Under the pieces are notes generated by a model. It ran no database searches and was not told the DNA's origin. It saw nothing but the letters and a program-made list of their open reading frames with translations. From contig NC_015635.1 in NCBI RefSeq assembly GCF_000270245.1, forward strand, positions 1,798,001 to 1,862,000: DNA of 64,000 nucleotides, read 5' to 3'. Shown piece by piece: positions 40,728 to 55,192 of the stretch. Each line of letters starts with the position of its first letter. Position 1 is the first letter of the stretch. The DNA is from Microlunatus phosphovorus NM-1 (GTDB taxonomy: Bacteria > Actinomycetota > Actinomycetes > Propionibacteriales > Propionibacteriaceae). The translations under genes were made by a program, and so were the position numbers.

Positions 40728-41453
40728 TTGGCGGAGGGCCGCCAGGCGGTCTCCGAGGCGCTCGCCGCTGACGGGGTCGTACGCCGAGTGCTGGTCGGCG
40801 AAACCGCCGTTGACGCACATCAAGACCTGCTGAATATCGCCGCACGGGCGAACGTGCCGGTGGCGACGGCGACCGCCAAGACCATCGGCGAGCTCAGCGA
40901 CACTGTGACTCCACAAGGCATCCTGGCGATCTGCCGCACCGTCGACGTGCCGCTGGAACACGCCCTGATCGCCGACGCCCGACTGGTTGTGCTCTGTGAC
41001 CAGATCCGCGACCCCGGCAACCTCGGCACCGTGATCCGCTGCGCGGACGCCTTCGGGGCCGACGCCGTGCTCATCTCGACCGAGTCGGTCGACCTCTACA
41101 ACCCCAAGACCGTCCGGGCCAGCACGGGCAGCATCTTCCACTTGCCCCTCTCTGTCGGTGTCGATCTCGCCGAGGCTGCCACGATGGCCCGCGACGCCGG
41201 GTTGGCCGTGTTCGGCGCCGACGGTGCGGCTGACTGCACCGTCGACGATCTGGCGACCGCTGGTGAGCTCGCCGCACCCACGCTCTGGGTGTTCGGCAAC
41301 GAGGCGTGGGGCCTGCCCGCCGAGCACGTCGCCCTGCTGGACCGACTGGTCGCCCTGCCGATCTATGGCCGAGCTGAGAGCCTGAATCTCTCCACCGCGG
41401 CCGCAGTGCTGCTCTATGCGAGCGCCACGGCCCAACGAGCTACCGGCGGGTGA
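40728..41453 (+). CDS. TrmH/SpoU family RNA methyltransferase (start uncertain)
   Basis: 241 residues from TTG 40728, but conserved sequence clearly begins further upstream: in frame, LRSARRLLRRKDRLALGEF (about 40671-40727) is the usual N-terminus. No ATG, GTG or TTG exists in frame between rplT and 40728; only CTG (40581, 40671) and ATC (40641) are available, so a rare start is probable. The catalytic SPOUT knot is complete: CDQIRDPGNLGTVIRCADAFGAD, NPKTVRASTGSIFHLP and FGNEAWGLP...LPIYGRAESLNLSTAAAVLLY (in parts). These enzymes 2'-O-methylate rRNA or tRNA. It lies between rplT and pheS, as often in actinobacteria. Confidence 0.9.
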   Translation: MAEGRQAVSEALAADGVVRRVLVGETAVDAHQDLLNIAARANVPVATATAKTIGELSDTVTPQGILAICRTVDVPLEHALIADARLVVLCDQIRDPGNLGTVIRCADAFGADAVLISTESVDLYNPKTVRASTGSIFHLPLSVGVDLAEAATMARDAGLAVFGADGAADCTVDDLATAGELAAPTLWVFGNEAWGLPAEHVALLDRLVALPIYGRAESLNLSTAAAVLLYASATAQRATGG

Positions 41454-41696
41454 GCAGTGCGGGAAGGTCGATGTGAAGTGACGTGGGCCTGGTCACGTGA
41501 GCGGTCGGGCCGTCGCTGTGGATGCTGTACACACCGCTCGTGTTCTCGAAGACGGTGACCGTGGTGGTATCCAGGTCGACGATCCAGTAGGAGGCGATCC
41601 CGGCTCGACCAGTCCACAGTGACGGTCTTCCTCCACCGAGAGCTCGGCCCATTCGTCCAGGGAGAGCAGATGATCTGGCCAGGTCATGCTGGACAT
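41440..41696 (-). pseudogene. Degenerate Uma2 family endonuclease
   Basis: Two minus-strand pieces in different frames. The start reads MSSMTWPDHLLSLDEWAEL (from ATG 41696), the usual Uma2 N-terminus. The end reads AGIASYWIVDLDTTTVTVFE and IDLPALLTRR (stop 41440), the usual C-terminus. The middle of about 100 residues with the PD-(D/E)xK nuclease core is missing, and a frame change joins the two parts. The family is often mobile and of unknown role. The 3' end overlaps the methyltransferase gene by 14 nt. Confidence 0.8.
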
Positions 41697-41826
41697 CTGC
41701 GTCCTCCCCTCTCGATCTCTGAGGGACGCTTCGCTTGAAGGCCTCATGGTAGTCGTGAGGCGGCGCGGAATGTGGCGGGGGAAGGGTGACAAGCGTGCGG
41801 CTCAACACGGTGGAGACGTCCAACAC

Positions 41827-42023
41827 GCCGAGATTCCATCATTGAGCCACTCACTTGTCACGGGTCGAGGTCAGCATTCCAGTCCCGGTCCTGCCGGTTC
41901 GGTGACGGAACCGGTCCCGCGCGGGGTAAAGGAGCGGACTCACCGAAGCTGTTCCTCCTAGACTGTCCCGGGCGCCGGGCGAGCACCGGCACCGCGAACC
42001 AGACCCCGTACGAAGCAGGAGCC
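41827..42023 (+). promoter_or_regulatory. pheST upstream region with a -10 box and a small hairpin
   Basis: TAGACT (41959-41964) is a good -10 candidate. CCGGTTC (41894-41900) pairs with GAACCGG (41908-41914). No T-box motif or Phe-rich leader peptide was found. GCAGGAG precedes the pheS ATG. Confidence 0.4.
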
Positions 42024-43133
42024 ATGTCCGGCCCGAACACGAGCTACGACCCAGTCCAGGTCACTCCGTTGGACGCCGACCACGTCGAGGCGGCCGTCGC
42101 CGAGGCGCTGGCCGCGTTTGCGGCGGCGACTTCGCTGGCCGAGCTCAAGGCCGCCCGGCTGGCCCACGCCGGCGACAAGTCGCCGATCGCGCTGGCGAAC
42201 CGGGAGATCGGTTCGCTGCCACCACAAGCGCGCAAGGATGCCGGCCGCCGGATCGGGCAAGCCCGCGGCCAGATCAACGCCGCGTTGAAGGCTCGCGAGG
42301 CCGAGATTGCCGAGGTCGAATTGGCCAACCGGCTGATCGATGAGCGGGTCGATGTCACGCTGCCGGTCGACCTCGGACCCGAGGGTGCGATCCATCCGAT
42401 CACCGCGTTGATGGACCAGATGATCGATGTCTTCGTCGCGATGGGCTGGGAGGTCGCCGAAGGTCCGGAGATGGAGGCCGAGTGGCTCAACTTCGACGCC
42501 CTCAACTTCATCCCCGATCATCCGGCCCGGACCATGCAGGACACCCTGTTCGTCGGTGAGCCGGACAGTGGAGTGGTGCTGCGTACCCATACGTCGCCTG
42601 TGCAGGCCCGGGCGCTGCTCGACCGCGAGCTGCCGGTCTATGTCGTGTGCCCGGGCAAGGTCTATCGAGCCGACGAGTACGACGCGACCCATCTGCCGGT
42701 GTTCCACCAGATCGAGGGCCTGGTCGTGGACAAGGGCATCACTCTGGGCGACCTGCGCGGCACGCTGGACCATTTCGCCCGTGCGATGTTCGGTGATACC
42801 CGGACCCGGATGCGGCCCAACTACTTCCCGTTCACCGAGCCGTCGGCCGAGGTCGATCTGCAGTGCTTCGTGTGCCACGGCTCCTCGGTGGGCAATCCGG
42901 ATCAGCCCTGCCGGACCTGCCGGAGCGAGGGTTGGATCGAATGGGGCGGCTGCGGAGTCGTCAACCCCCGGGTCCTCGAGGCCTGCGGAGTGGATTCATC
43001 CGTCTACTCCGGGTTCGCGTTCGGGATGGGCGTGGACCGCACTTTGATGTTCCGTAACGATGCCGAGGACATGCGCGACATGATCGAGGGAGACGTCCGC
43101 TACAGCCGCTCACTGCAGGGGCTGGCCCGATGA
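42024..43133 (+). CDS. pheS: Phenylalanyl-tRNA synthetase alpha subunit
   Basis: 369 residues, ATG 42024 (CAGGAG upstream). Class II synthetase core: [21 protein letters not shown], then [10 protein letters not shown] (motif 2 region), [20 protein letters not shown], and the C-terminal [15 protein letters not shown] (motif 3). A coiled-coil tRNA-binding N-terminus (about 15-95) is present. It forms an alpha2-beta2 enzyme with PheT. The stop overlaps pheT by ATGA. Confidence 0.98.
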   Translation: MSGPNTSYDPVQVTPLDADHVEAAVAEALAAFAAATSLAELKAARLAHAGDKSPIALANREIGSLPPQARKDAGRRIGQARGQINAALKAREAEIAEVELANRLIDERVDVTLPVDLGPEGAIHPITALMDQMIDVFVAMGWEVAEGPEMEAEWLNFDALNFIPDHPARTMQDTLFVGEPDSGVVLRTHTSPVQARALLDRELPVYVVCPGKVYRADEYDATHLPVFHQIEGLVVDKGITLGDLRGTLDHFARAMFGDTRTRMRPNYFPFTEPSAEVDLQCFVCHGSSVGNPDQPCRTCRSEGWIEWGGCGVVNPRVLEACGVDSSVYSGFAFGMGVDRTLMFRNDAEDMRDMIEGDVRYSRSLQGLAR

Positions 43134-45652
43134 GGGCGCCGCTGCGCTGGCTGCGCGACTACGCCGCGCTGCCTGCCGATATCGACGGTCGCGGTCTGGC
43201 CGAGGAGTTGATCCGCGCCGGTCTGGAGGTCGAGACCGTCGAGCAGGCGGGCGCCGATGTGACCGGTCCGCTCGTGGTCGGACGAGTGCTGAGTTACGTC
43301 GACGAGCCGCAGAAGAACGGCAAGACCATCCGTTGGTGCCGGGTCGATGTCGGTCCGGAGCACAATGACCCGGCCGAAGGTGACCTGCCAGCCTCCCGGG
43401 GGATCGTCTGCGGGGCGCACAACTTCGCCGTCGGTGACTTGGTGGTCGTGTCACTGCCGGGTGCGGTGTTGCCGGGTGGCTTCGCGATCGCGGCGCGGAA
43501 GACGTACGGGCACATCTCGGACGGGATGATCTGTTCGGCGCGCGAGCTCGGACTCGGCGACGACCACGCCGGGATCATGGTGCTGCATCCCGATGCCGAG
43601 GGAGGCGTGGAACCGGTGTCCGGCGCCGATGCGGTGACCGTGCTGCACCTGCGAGATGAGGTGTTGGACATCGCCGTCACCCCGGACCGCGGCTACTGTC
43701 TCTCGCTGCGCGGACTGGCACGGGAGTCGGCGCAGGCCACCGGCGTGGCGTTCACCGACCCGGTCTGGCTGACCACGCCAACCCCGCGGGTCGACGGCTA
43801 CCCCGTCCACAGCAAGTCAGCTGCCTGCCCGCTCTTCACCGCGGTCACTGTGACCGGCATCGATCCGTCCCGGCCCAGCCCACGCTGGCTGGCCCGCCGG
43901 GTGCAGCTGGCCGGGATGCGGTCCATCTCACTGACCGTCGACATCACCAACTACGTGATGCTGGAGACCGGGCAGCCGATCCATGCCTACGACGCCGATC
44001 TGCTGGACGGTCCGATCGTGGTCCGTCGGGCCGAACCGGGGGAGAAGCTCACCACCTTGGATGATGTGGTCCGCGATCTCGACCCCGAGGACCTGCTGAT
44101 CACCGACGGCAGCGGGCCGATCGGCCTGGCCGGTGTGATGGGCGGCGCCACCACCGAGATCAACCCGAACACCACCAACGTGGTGATCGAGGCCGCCCAC
44201 TTCGATGCGATGACGATCGCCCGAACCTCTCGTCGCCACAAGCTGAGCTCGGAGGCGTCGCGGCGATTCGAGCGTGGAGTCGACCCGGCGGCGGCGTACG
44301 CGGCAGCACATCGCGTCGCGGAGCTGCTCGTCATGCTGGCCGGTGGCACCATCGAGTCGGCCGAGACGGTCGTCGGCGAGGTGCCGGCGAGTGGCTCGAC
44401 CACGATCGCCGCCGACCTGCCGGGACGGATCCTGGGCACGGAGGTTGCCCCCGACACCGTGATCGAGCTACTCGAGGCGGTCGGTGCCTCGGTCGTGGCC
44501 GAGGGGGAAGAGTTGACGATCACGCCGCCGAGCTGGCGGCCCGATCTGACCGATCCGTACGACTACGTCGAGGAGGTCGGACGGCTGATCGGCTATGACA
44601 CGATCGAGCCGACCGTGCCGCGGGCTCCCGTAGGTCGCGGGTTGACGCCGGCGCAGAAGGGCCGGCGTGCGGTCACCGCCGCGGTCGTGGCGGCCGGCTT
44701 CGTCGAGGTGCTCAGCTTCCCGTTCGCCTCCGTTGAGGACCTGGACAAGCTGGGCGTACCGGCCGATGATCGGCGGCGGCTGCTGAACCGGATCGCCAAT
44801 CCGCTGGCCGAGACCTCGCCTTATTTACGGACCAGCGTGTTGCCCGGACTGTTCGCCGCCGTCGCCCGCAACCGGAGTCGCGGCAACGACGATCTGGCGT
44901 TGTTCGAGACCGGTTCGGTGTTCTATGCCGCCGAGTCCGTGGCATCAGCGCCACGTCCGTCGGTGTCCCATCGGCCCAGTGACGACGAGTTCGCCGCCAT
45001 GCAGGCGGCGCTCGGCGAGCAGCCGAAACACCTGGCTGCGGTTGTGACCGGCAACTGGCTCCCTGCCGGCTGGCAGGGTCCGGCGCAGGCCGCCGGCTGG
45101 CAGCAGGCGATTGCGGCGGCCGAAGTCGCGGCGCGAGCGCTCGGGGTGACGCTGGTACGCCGGGCCGCTGAGCAGGCTCCGTGGCACCCGGGTCGATGCG
45201 CGGAGATCTCGACCGTTGATGGGGTGGTGCTCGGCTACGCCGGTGAGCTGCACCCGACCGCGATCGCGGCCTTCGGGCTGCCCGAGCGGACGGCAGCGGC
45301 CGAGATCGACCTGTCCGCGCTGCTGGCTGCCGCCCCACCACGGGGGAGTGTCACGGCGATCTCGTCCTATCCGGTAGCCAAGGAAGACGTGGCGTTGATC
45401 GTCGGCTCCGACGTGCCTGCGGCAGCGGTCGAGGCTGCGCTGCGCAGCGGCGCGGGGCCGCTGTTGGAGTCGATCCAGCTGTTCGACATCTACACCGGCT
45501 CGCAGGTGGGCGAGGGGCGGAAGTCTCTGGCCTTCGCGCTGCGCTTCCGCGCCCCTGACCGTACGCTCACCGACGCCGAGAGCGGTGCCGCCCGGGACGC
45601 TGCCGTGGCGGTCGCGGTGGCCGAGGTCGGTGCCGAGCCGCGAGTTCTCTGA
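43130..45652 (+). CDS. pheT: Phenylalanyl-tRNA synthetase beta subunit
   Basis: 840 residues, ATG 43130 overlapping pheS. Expected domain order: B1 and the OB-fold tRNA-binding domain ([22 protein letters not shown]), the B3/4 editing domain ([16 protein letters not shown] [15 protein letters not shown]), B5 ([19 protein letters not shown]), the catalytic-like fold and the C-terminal FDX-ACB domain ([25 protein letters not shown]). It binds tRNA and edits mischarged Tyr. Normal length for actinobacteria. Confidence 0.98.
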   Translation: MRAPLRWLRDYAALPADIDGRGLAEELIRAGLEVETVEQAGADVTGPLVVGRVLSYVDEPQKNGKTIRWCRVDVGPEHNDPAEGDLPASRGIVCGAHNFAVGDLVVVSLPGAVLPGGFAIAARKTYGHISDGMICSARELGLGDDHAGIMVLHPDAEGGVEPVSGADAVTVLHLRDEVLDIAVTPDRGYCLSLRGLARESAQATGVAFTDPVWLTTPTPRVDGYPVHSKSAACPLFTAVTVTGIDPSRPSPRWLARRVQLAGMRSISLTVDITNYVMLETGQPIHAYDADLLDGPIVVRRAEPGEKLTTLDDVVRDLDPEDLLITDGSGPIGLAGVMGGATTEINPNTTNVVIEAAHFDAMTIARTSRRHKLSSEASRRFERGVDPAAAYAAAHRVAELLVMLAGGTIESAETVVGEVPASGSTTIAADLPGRILGTEVAPDTVIELLEAVGASVVAEGEELTITPPSWRPDLTDPYDYVEEVGRLIGYDTIEPTVPRAPVGRGLTPAQKGRRAVTAAVVAAGFVEVLSFPFASVEDLDKLGVPADDRRRLLNRIANPLAETSPYLRTSVLPGLFAAVARNRSRGNDDLALFETGSVFYAAESVASAPRPSVSHRPSDDEFAAMQAALGEQPKHLAAVVTGNWLPAGWQGPAQAAGWQQAIAAAEVAARALGVTLVRRAAEQAPWHPGRCAEISTVDGVVLGYAGELHPTAIAAFGLPERTAAAEIDLSALLAAAPPRGSVTAISSYPVAKEDVALIVGSDVPAAAVEAALRSGAGPLLESIQLFDIYTGSQVGEGRKSLAFALRFRAPDRTLTDAESGAARDAAVAVAVAEVGAEPRVL

Positions 45653-45661
45653 CTCGGAGGG

Positions 45662-45880
45662 TCAGCGGCGGCGTCCGACGGCAAAGTAGGTCAACGGTCC
45701 GAGGAAGTTGACGAAGCTCAGCAGTCGCCAGAGTGTTTTCGGGCCGTTGACCTGATCCGCCCGGCGCTTGCTGAGGTCGACTTGCGCCGCGATCAGCAGT
45801 CCGATCTGGACGACGCCCAGCAGACCGACTCCGGCCTGCTGGGCCGGCGTCAGGTCTTTCCACTTCTTGTTGGTAGTCAT
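45662..45880 (-). CDS. Small membrane protein with PLDc_N-like domain
   Basis: 72 residues. A first helix (AGVGLLGVVQIGLLIAAQVDL) and a second (LSFVNFLGPLTYFAVG), with QVNGPKTLWR between, match the phospholipase D N-terminal membrane domain that often occurs alone. Convergent with pheT, 9 nt apart. No enzyme residues are present. Confidence 0.8.
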   Translation of the reverse strand: MTTNKKWKDLTPAQQAGVGLLGVVQIGLLIAAQVDLSKRRADQVNGPKTLWRLLSFVNFLGPLTYFAVGRRR

Positions 45881-45884
45881 GCGT

Positions 45885-45918
45885 CCATCTTGCCCGGCCA
45901 GATAGCAGTTGAATCAGG
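45885..45918. repeat. Left direct repeat flanking a non-coding block
   Basis: GGCCAGATAGCAGTTGAATC and surrounding bases match 46376-46411 (GGCCAGATCGCAGCCGAATC) at about 80 percent over 34 nt, in the same orientation. Confidence 0.65.
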
Positions 45919-45961
45919 CATGCGCACGGCGTCGACGGCCTGACTGAGCCTGGAGACGGCC

Positions 45962-46079
45962 CGGATGCCGGAACCCGAGATGAGTCGGAAAGGGGTGCGG
46001 TTCACGGCGCTCCGGGCTGTGGAAGCCGACTTGGGTTGGGAAACGGTGTGGTCCGCGTCGATCTGGGCTGTGGAAGCCG
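45962..46079. repeat. 51-bp imperfect tandem repeat
   Basis: GGGCTGTGGAAGCCG at 46014 recurs at 46065, 51 nt apart. A more diverged copy begins about 45962, so there are two copies and a partial third. No convincing gene covers them. Confidence 0.6.
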
Positions 46080-46204
46080 TCGAATGGCGGAAGACGCTTT
46101 GCGCTGTGTGGCGGCCGCGGCGGTCCCGCCAGCCCTCGAGGTGCCATACCACCAGCCCGGCCACCTCGAACGGGGGGCGGCGGGTCCTCGCTGCACAGCG
46201 GGGG

Positions 46205-46353
46205 AAGCAGCCAGAAGTCGCCACTCGATCTCGCGCCCTTCATCGAGAGGCGAGTATCGGTAGCTTCACGACGCGGCCGTGAAACAACCGGAACTCGCCA
46301 TTCGACGAAATGACCCCGGACTCGCTGAATCGAGTGGCGAGTTTTAGCTGCTT
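46205..46353. repeat. Alternating inverted-repeat cluster
   Basis: The motif ACTCGCCACTCGAT and its complement occur four times in alternating orientation (46215-46229, 46242-46255, 46291-46305, 46329-46342). The outer ends AAGCAG (46205) and CTGCTT (46348-46353) close a structure of about 150 nt. No coding frame is convincing. It resembles palindromic REP- or MITE-like DNA. Confidence 0.7.
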
Positions 46354-46375
46354 CATCTGCGGCGGCGGACGTCGA

Positions 46376-46406
46376 CCAATCCTGCCTTGGCCAGATCGCA
46401 GCCGAA

Positions 46407-46411
<5 letters not shown>
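46376..46411. repeat. Right direct repeat flanking the non-coding block
   Basis: Partner of 45885-45918; it overlaps the last codons of the minus-strand P-loop gene. Confidence 0.65.
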
Positions 46412-48540
<2,129 letters not shown>

Positions 48541-48542
48541 TC

Positions 48543-49709
48543 GTGGGAGTCACGCATCCGAGAGGATTCTCCGCCCACGGGCTGACAGCCGGGCTCAAGC
48601 CCAGCGGCAAGCCCGATCTGGCGCTGGTGCTCAACCACGGCCCGCACAAGGCGGCGGCCGGGGTGTTCACCAGCAACCGGGTCTGCGCCGCGCCGGTCCA
48701 GTGGTCTCGTCAGGTGCTCGTCGACGGTGCGCTGCAGGCGGTGATCCTGAACTCTGGCGGCGCGAACGCCTGCACCGGGCCCGAAGGGTTTGCCGACACT
48801 CACGCCACCGCCGAGCAGGTCGCGACCGCGCTCCAGACAGCCGGTCACGACGTGGGCCCGATCGATGTCGGGGTCTGCTCGACCGGTCTGATCGGCGTCC
48901 GGCTACCGATGGACAAGATCAGCGTGGCGATCCCTGACCTGGTACGCGGGCTGTCCACCGATGGCGGCGCGCTGGCGGCGGAGGCGATCATGACCACCGA
49001 CACGGTCGCCAAACAGTCGGTGGCGATCCGCGACGGCTGGTCCGTCGGTGGGATGGCGAAGGGTGCCGCCATGCTGGCCCCCGGTCTGGCCACCATGCTC
49101 GTGGTGCTCACCACCGATGCGGTGGCCGATTCCTCCCGCCTCCATGATCAGTTGGCGGCGGCAACCGAAGTGAGCTTCGACCGGGTCGACAGCGACGGCT
49201 GCATGTCCACCAATGACACGGTGCTGCTGCTGAGCAGCGGGGCCTCCGGCATCTCGCCGGCCCCGAGCGACCTGGTGTCAGCCATCACCGAGGTCTGCCT
49301 GGACCTCGCGCTGCAACTGGTGGCCGACGCCGAGGGCTCCAGCCACACCATCACCATCGACGTGGTCAACGCCGCCTCGACGGCCGACGCGATCGAGGTG
49401 GGCAAGAGCATCGCCCGCAACAACCTGTTCAAGTGCGCCGTCTTCGGCAACGACCCGAACTGGGGCCGGGTGCTGTCCGCGGTCGGCACCACCGCCGCGG
49501 TCTTCGAGCCGGATGAGCTCGACGTCTCGTTCAACGGCGTACAGATCTGTCGGGCCGGCGGCATCGGCGAACCGCGCGAGCTGGTCGACCTGCACGACCG
49601 CCAGGTGTCGGTGGTGGTCGACCTGCACGCCGGTGATCGGCGGGCGACGATCTGGACCACCGATCTGACCTATGACTACGTCCGAGAGAACGCCGAGTAC
49701 TCCACATGA
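48543..49709 (+). CDS. argJ: Bifunctional glutamate N-acetyltransferase/amino-acid acetyltransferase ArgJ
   Basis: 388 residues, GTG 48543. ArgJ recycles the acetyl group from acetylornithine to glutamate and may also make acetylglutamate from acetyl-CoA. It is an Ntn-type hydrolase: the autocleavage region is [15 protein letters not shown], with Thr184 as the new N-terminal nucleophile. [10 protein letters not shown] and [10 protein letters not shown] are also conserved. Whether it is mono- or bifunctional cannot be told. The next gene, argB, starts 52 nt downstream. Confidence 0.96.
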   Translation: MGVTHPRGFSAHGLTAGLKPSGKPDLALVLNHGPHKAAAGVFTSNRVCAAPVQWSRQVLVDGALQAVILNSGGANACTGPEGFADTHATAEQVATALQTAGHDVGPIDVGVCSTGLIGVRLPMDKISVAIPDLVRGLSTDGGALAAEAIMTTDTVAKQSVAIRDGWSVGGMAKGAAMLAPGLATMLVVLTTDAVADSSRLHDQLAAATEVSFDRVDSDGCMSTNDTVLLLSSGASGISPAPSDLVSAITEVCLDLALQLVADAEGSSHTITIDVVNAASTADAIEVGKSIARNNLFKCAVFGNDPNWGRVLSAVGTTAAVFEPDELDVSFNGVQICRAGGIGEPRELVDLHDRQVSVVVDLHAGDRRATIWTTDLTYDYVRENAEYST

Positions 49710-49761
49710 TGATCATCAGTACGAACGCAGTGAGTGCCGGCCGCACCGGCGAGGTGGGTAC

Positions 49762-50826
49762 ATGATCACGCGTCAGCCCCAGAACCTCTCCCTGGTGGAG
49801 AAGGCGTCCATCCTGACCGAGGCACTGCCCTGGCTGGAGACGTACGCCGGCAAGATCGTGGTGATCAAATACGGCGGCAACGCCATGGTCGACGACGAGT
49901 TGAAGCGCGCCTTCGCCACCGACATCGTGTTCATGAAGCGCTGTGGCGTACACCCGGTCGTCGTGCACGGCGGCGGCCCGCAGATCTCCCAGATGCTCAA
50001 GCGGCTCAACATCACCTCGGAGTTCCGCGGGGGCTTGCGGGTCACCAGCCCCGAGGCGATGGAGGTCGTCCGGATGGTGCTCGTCGGTCAGGTCGGCCGC
50101 GAGCTCGTCGGGTTGATCAACCGGCACAGCAGCCTCGCTGTCGGCATGTCCGGTGAGGACGGCGGGCTGTTCGTGGCCGAGCGCCGAGGCACGGTCATCG
50201 ACGGTGAAGAAGTCGACCTCGGCTTGGTCGGTGACGTGGTCGCGGTCAACACCGAGGCCATCGAGGGACTGATCGGTGCGGGCCGGATCCCGGTCGTGGC
50301 CAGCATCGCGCCCGACATCCACGGTGCGGTGCACAACGTCAACGCCGACACCGCAGCCGCGGCACTAGCGGTGGCGCTGGGAGCCGAGCGGCTGGTGGTG
50401 CTCACCGACGTCGAAGGTCTGTACGCCGACTGGCCGAACAGCGACTCGATCATCAAGGAGCTGTCGGCCTCCGAGCTGCGGGAACTGATGCCGACGTTGG
50501 AATCCGGCATGATCCCCAAGATGGAGGCCTGCCTGCGAGCCGTCGAGGGCGGACTGACCCGCGCCACCGTGACCGACGGCCGGGTGCCGCACGCGCTGCT
50601 GCTGGAGATCTTCACCAACGCCGGTATCGGCACCATGGTCACCCAGGACGGACTCATCCGGCTCGGCAGCCGGGTGTTCTCCGCCGCCGAGGGCATCCCG
50701 CCCCACGAGCTGGCCAATGGGGAGTTCGGGGAGCTGCCGCTCTATCCAACAGAGCATCCGACGCATCCAACAGGGCATCCGACACCGAATCATCCGACGA
50801 CGGCAGAGTCAGGGGACAACACATGA
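49762..50826 (+). CDS. argB: Acetylglutamate kinase
   Basis: 354 residues from ATG 49762 (GAGGTGGG upstream). Phosphorylates N-acetylglutamate. [10 protein letters not shown] (33-42), [22 protein letters not shown] and LTDVEGLY are family motifs. The N-terminal helix (about 1-25) supports the arginine-sensitive hexameric type. The C-terminus ends with a 28-residue tail rich in His, Pro and Thr ([18 protein letters not shown]), encoded by an imperfect repeat, beyond the normal end near 326. Overlaps argD by ATGA. Confidence 0.96.
   Translation: MITRQPQNLSLVEKASILTEALPWLETYAGKIVVIKYGGNAMVDDELKRAFATDIVFMKRCGVHPVVVHGGGPQISQMLKRLNITSEFRGGLRVTSPEAMEVVRMVLVGQVGRELVGLINRHSSLAVGMSGEDGGLFVAERRGTVIDGEEVDLGLVGDVVAVNTEAIEGLIGAGRIPVVASIAPDIHGAVHNVNADTAAAALAVALGAERLVVLTDVEGLYADWPNSDSIIKELSASELRELMPTLESGMIPKMEACLRAVEGGLTRATVTDGRVPHALLLEIFTNAGIGTMVTQDGLIRLGSRVFSAAEGIPPHELANGEFGELPLYPTEHPTHPTGHPTPNHPTTAESGDNT
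50750..50812 (+). repeat. Imperfect short repeat in the argB 3' end
   Basis: Units like GCATCCGACGCATCCAACAG recur and code for the His-Pro-Thr tail of ArgB. Confidence 0.6.
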
Positions 50827-52067
50827 GCGCACTCGATGCGCTGACCAGCCAGGAGTTGGCCGGCTCGCAGGCCGGTGGCTCGACGATCGTGCTGGAGCAC
50901 TATCAGCGCTCGCTGATGAACACCTTCGGTACGCCGAAGCGGGTCTTTGTCCGAGGTGAGGGCGCGTACGTCTGGGACGCCGATGGTCGCAGGCATCTCG
51001 ATCTGCTGTCCGGGCTCGCGGTCACTGCACTCGGTCACGCCCACCCGGCGGTGCTGTCGGCGATCACCAGCCAGCTGTCGACGCTCGGCCACGTCTCCAA
51101 CTTCTTCGCCACCCCGGCCCAGGTGGCGTTGGCCGAGCGGCTCACCGCCATGGTGGGTGCCCAGGGCGAGGCGAAGGTGTTCTTCACCAACTCCGGCACC
51201 GAGGCCAACGAGGCCGCGTTCAAGCTCACCCGGGCCACCGGCCGGACCAAGATCGTCGCCGCCGAGGGCTCCTTCCACGGCCGGACGATGGGCGCCTTGT
51301 CGATCACCCACAACCCCAAGTACCGCGAGCCCTTCGCGCCCCTGCCCGGAGAGGTGATCTTCGTTCCGTACGGCGACAGCGAGGCCCTGGCCGCCGCTGT
51401 CGACGACGACACCGCCGCCGTGGTGCTGGAGCCGATCCAGGGCGAGAACGGCATCGTCGTGCCACCAGATGGCTATCTGGCCAGAGCCCGCTCGATCTGC
51501 GACCAGCACGATGCGCTGCTGTGGCTCGACGAGGTGCAGACCGGGATGGGGCGGACCGGCAGTTGGTTGGTGCACACCGATCTCGGAGTCAGCGCCGATG
51601 TGGTGACGCTCGCCAAAGGGCTCGGCAACGGCTTCCCGATCGGGGCCTGCCTGGCACTCGGCCGGGCCGCCGGCTTGCTCGGTCCTGGCAGCCACGGCAG
51701 CACCTTCGGCGGCAACCCCGTGGCCGCCATTGCCGGGCTGGCGGTGATTGCGGTGATCGAGCGCGACGGGCTGCTCGAGCAGGCAAGACTGTTGGGCGAC
51801 CACCTGGTCGAAACCGTCACGGCCCTCGATCATCCGCTGATCACCGGGGTACGTGGACGCGGACTGTTGCGGGGCATCACGCTGGCCGAGCCGGTGGCTC
51901 CGCAGGTGGCCGATGCCGCGCTCGATGCCGGCCTCATCATCAACGCACCGCGTCCAGATGTGCTCCGGCTGGCGCCGCCCTTGATCATCACGGCCGAGCA
52001 GTTGGACAGTTTCACTGCGACGCTCCCGGAGCTGCTGGACCGGGTCCAGCCCCGACCCACTGCCTGA
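50823..52067 (+). CDS. argD: Acetylornithine aminotransferase
   Basis: 414 residues, ATG 50823 overlapping argB. Class III PLP aminotransferase: [39 protein letters not shown], and the PLP lysine Lys265 in [14 protein letters not shown]. Transfers an amino group from glutamate to acetylglutamate semialdehyde. Some ArgD also serve lysine synthesis. The argF start follows after 18 nt. Confidence 0.97.
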   Translation: MSALDALTSQELAGSQAGGSTIVLEHYQRSLMNTFGTPKRVFVRGEGAYVWDADGRRHLDLLSGLAVTALGHAHPAVLSAITSQLSTLGHVSNFFATPAQVALAERLTAMVGAQGEAKVFFTNSGTEANEAAFKLTRATGRTKIVAAEGSFHGRTMGALSITHNPKYREPFAPLPGEVIFVPYGDSEALAAAVDDDTAAVVLEPIQGENGIVVPPDGYLARARSICDQHDALLWLDEVQTGMGRTGSWLVHTDLGVSADVVTLAKGLGNGFPIGACLALGRAAGLLGPGSHGSTFGGNPVAAIAGLAVIAVIERDGLLEQARLLGDHLVETVTALDHPLITGVRGRGLLRGITLAEPVAPQVADAALDAGLIINAPRPDVLRLAPPLIITAEQLDSFTATLPELLDRVQPRPTA

Positions 52068-52085
52068 CGACCGCGAAAGAGGACC

Positions 52086-53021
52086 ATGAGACATTTCTTG
52101 GCCGACGATGACCTGAGTCCTGATGAGCAGGCGCAGATCCTGGCGATAGCGGCGAAGCTGAAGGAGGATCCTTACGCGCTCAAGCCACTTGCGGGTCCAC
52201 GATGCGTCGCGGTCATGTTCGACAAGCCGACGCTGCGTACCCAGAGCTCGTTCGCCGCCGGGATCGCCGAGCTGGGCGGCTATCCGATGATCGTCGACGG
52301 ACGGCTGGCCGGCATCGGCGAGCGTGAGTCGGTGGCCGACGTGGCGCGGGTGCTGGGTCGGCAGTCGGTCGCGATCGTCTGGCGCACCTTCGCCCAGTCG
52401 AGGCTGGAGGAGATGGCGGAGTTCTCCCGGGTGCCGACCATCAACGCGCTGACCGACAGCTATCACCCCTGCCAGATCCTCGCCGATCTGCTGACGATCC
52501 AGGAGCGACTCGGTCGGCTGGCCGGGGTGAGCTTCGCCTATCTCGGTGACGGTGCCAACAACATGGCGCACTCCTATCTGCTCGGCTGTGCCACCGCTGG
52601 GATGCACGTCCGGATCGGCGCTCCGGCCGGTTTCCACCCGGATCCCGAGGTCATCGCGCGGGCCGGGGTCATCGCGGCCCGGACCGGCGGCAGCGTCACC
52701 GTGACCGAGTCGATCGCCGAGGCAGTCACCGGCTGTCAGGCCGTGGCCACCGACACCTGGGTGTCGATGGGTCAGCAGAGCAGTGGACGCGAGTCGGTCT
52801 TCGTGCCGTACGGCGTCACCACCGAGCTGATGTCGCACGCCGACCCGGAGGCGATCTTCCTGCACTGTCTGCCCGCGTACCGGGGCAAAGAGGTCGCCGC
52901 GGAAGTGATCGACGGACCGCAGTCGGTCGTGTGGGACGAGGCCGAGAACCGGCGTCACGTGCAGAAGGCGGTGCTCGTGTTTCTCGACGCGGCGGCTCGC
53001 GGTGTGGAGGTCGAGTGGTGA
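52086..53021 (+). CDS. argF: Ornithine carbamoyltransferase
   Basis: 311 residues, ATG 52086 (AAAGAGGACC upstream). Makes citrulline from ornithine and carbamoyl phosphate. Downstream motifs are normal: [32 protein letters not shown] and [10 protein letters not shown] (HCLP 260-263). The carbamoyl-phosphate loop, usually S-T-R-T-R, reads T-L-R-T-Q (49-53) in [12 protein letters not shown]. The operon position and other motifs still favour OTCase over the N-acetyl- or N-succinyl-ornithine variants, though substrate specificity should be held open. Confidence 0.93.
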   Translation: MRHFLADDDLSPDEQAQILAIAAKLKEDPYALKPLAGPRCVAVMFDKPTLRTQSSFAAGIAELGGYPMIVDGRLAGIGERESVADVARVLGRQSVAIVWRTFAQSRLEEMAEFSRVPTINALTDSYHPCQILADLLTIQERLGRLAGVSFAYLGDGANNMAHSYLLGCATAGMHVRIGAPAGFHPDPEVIARAGVIAARTGGSVTVTESIAEAVTGCQAVATDTWVSMGQQSSGRESVFVPYGVTTELMSHADPEAIFLHCLPAYRGKEVAAEVIDGPQSVVWDEAENRRHVQKAVLVFLDAAARGVEVEW

Positions 53022-53031
53022 GGCGACGCAC

Positions 53032-55150
<2,119 letters not shown>

Positions 55151-55192
55151 GGTCAGGCCCGGACCCGAACCCCGAAGGGATGGCAGGACGCA

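Noticed and set aside
41827-42023. T-box or Phe attenuator before pheS
   Set aside because: No T-box sequence, specifier loop or Phe-rich leader peptide is visible; only a weak hairpin.
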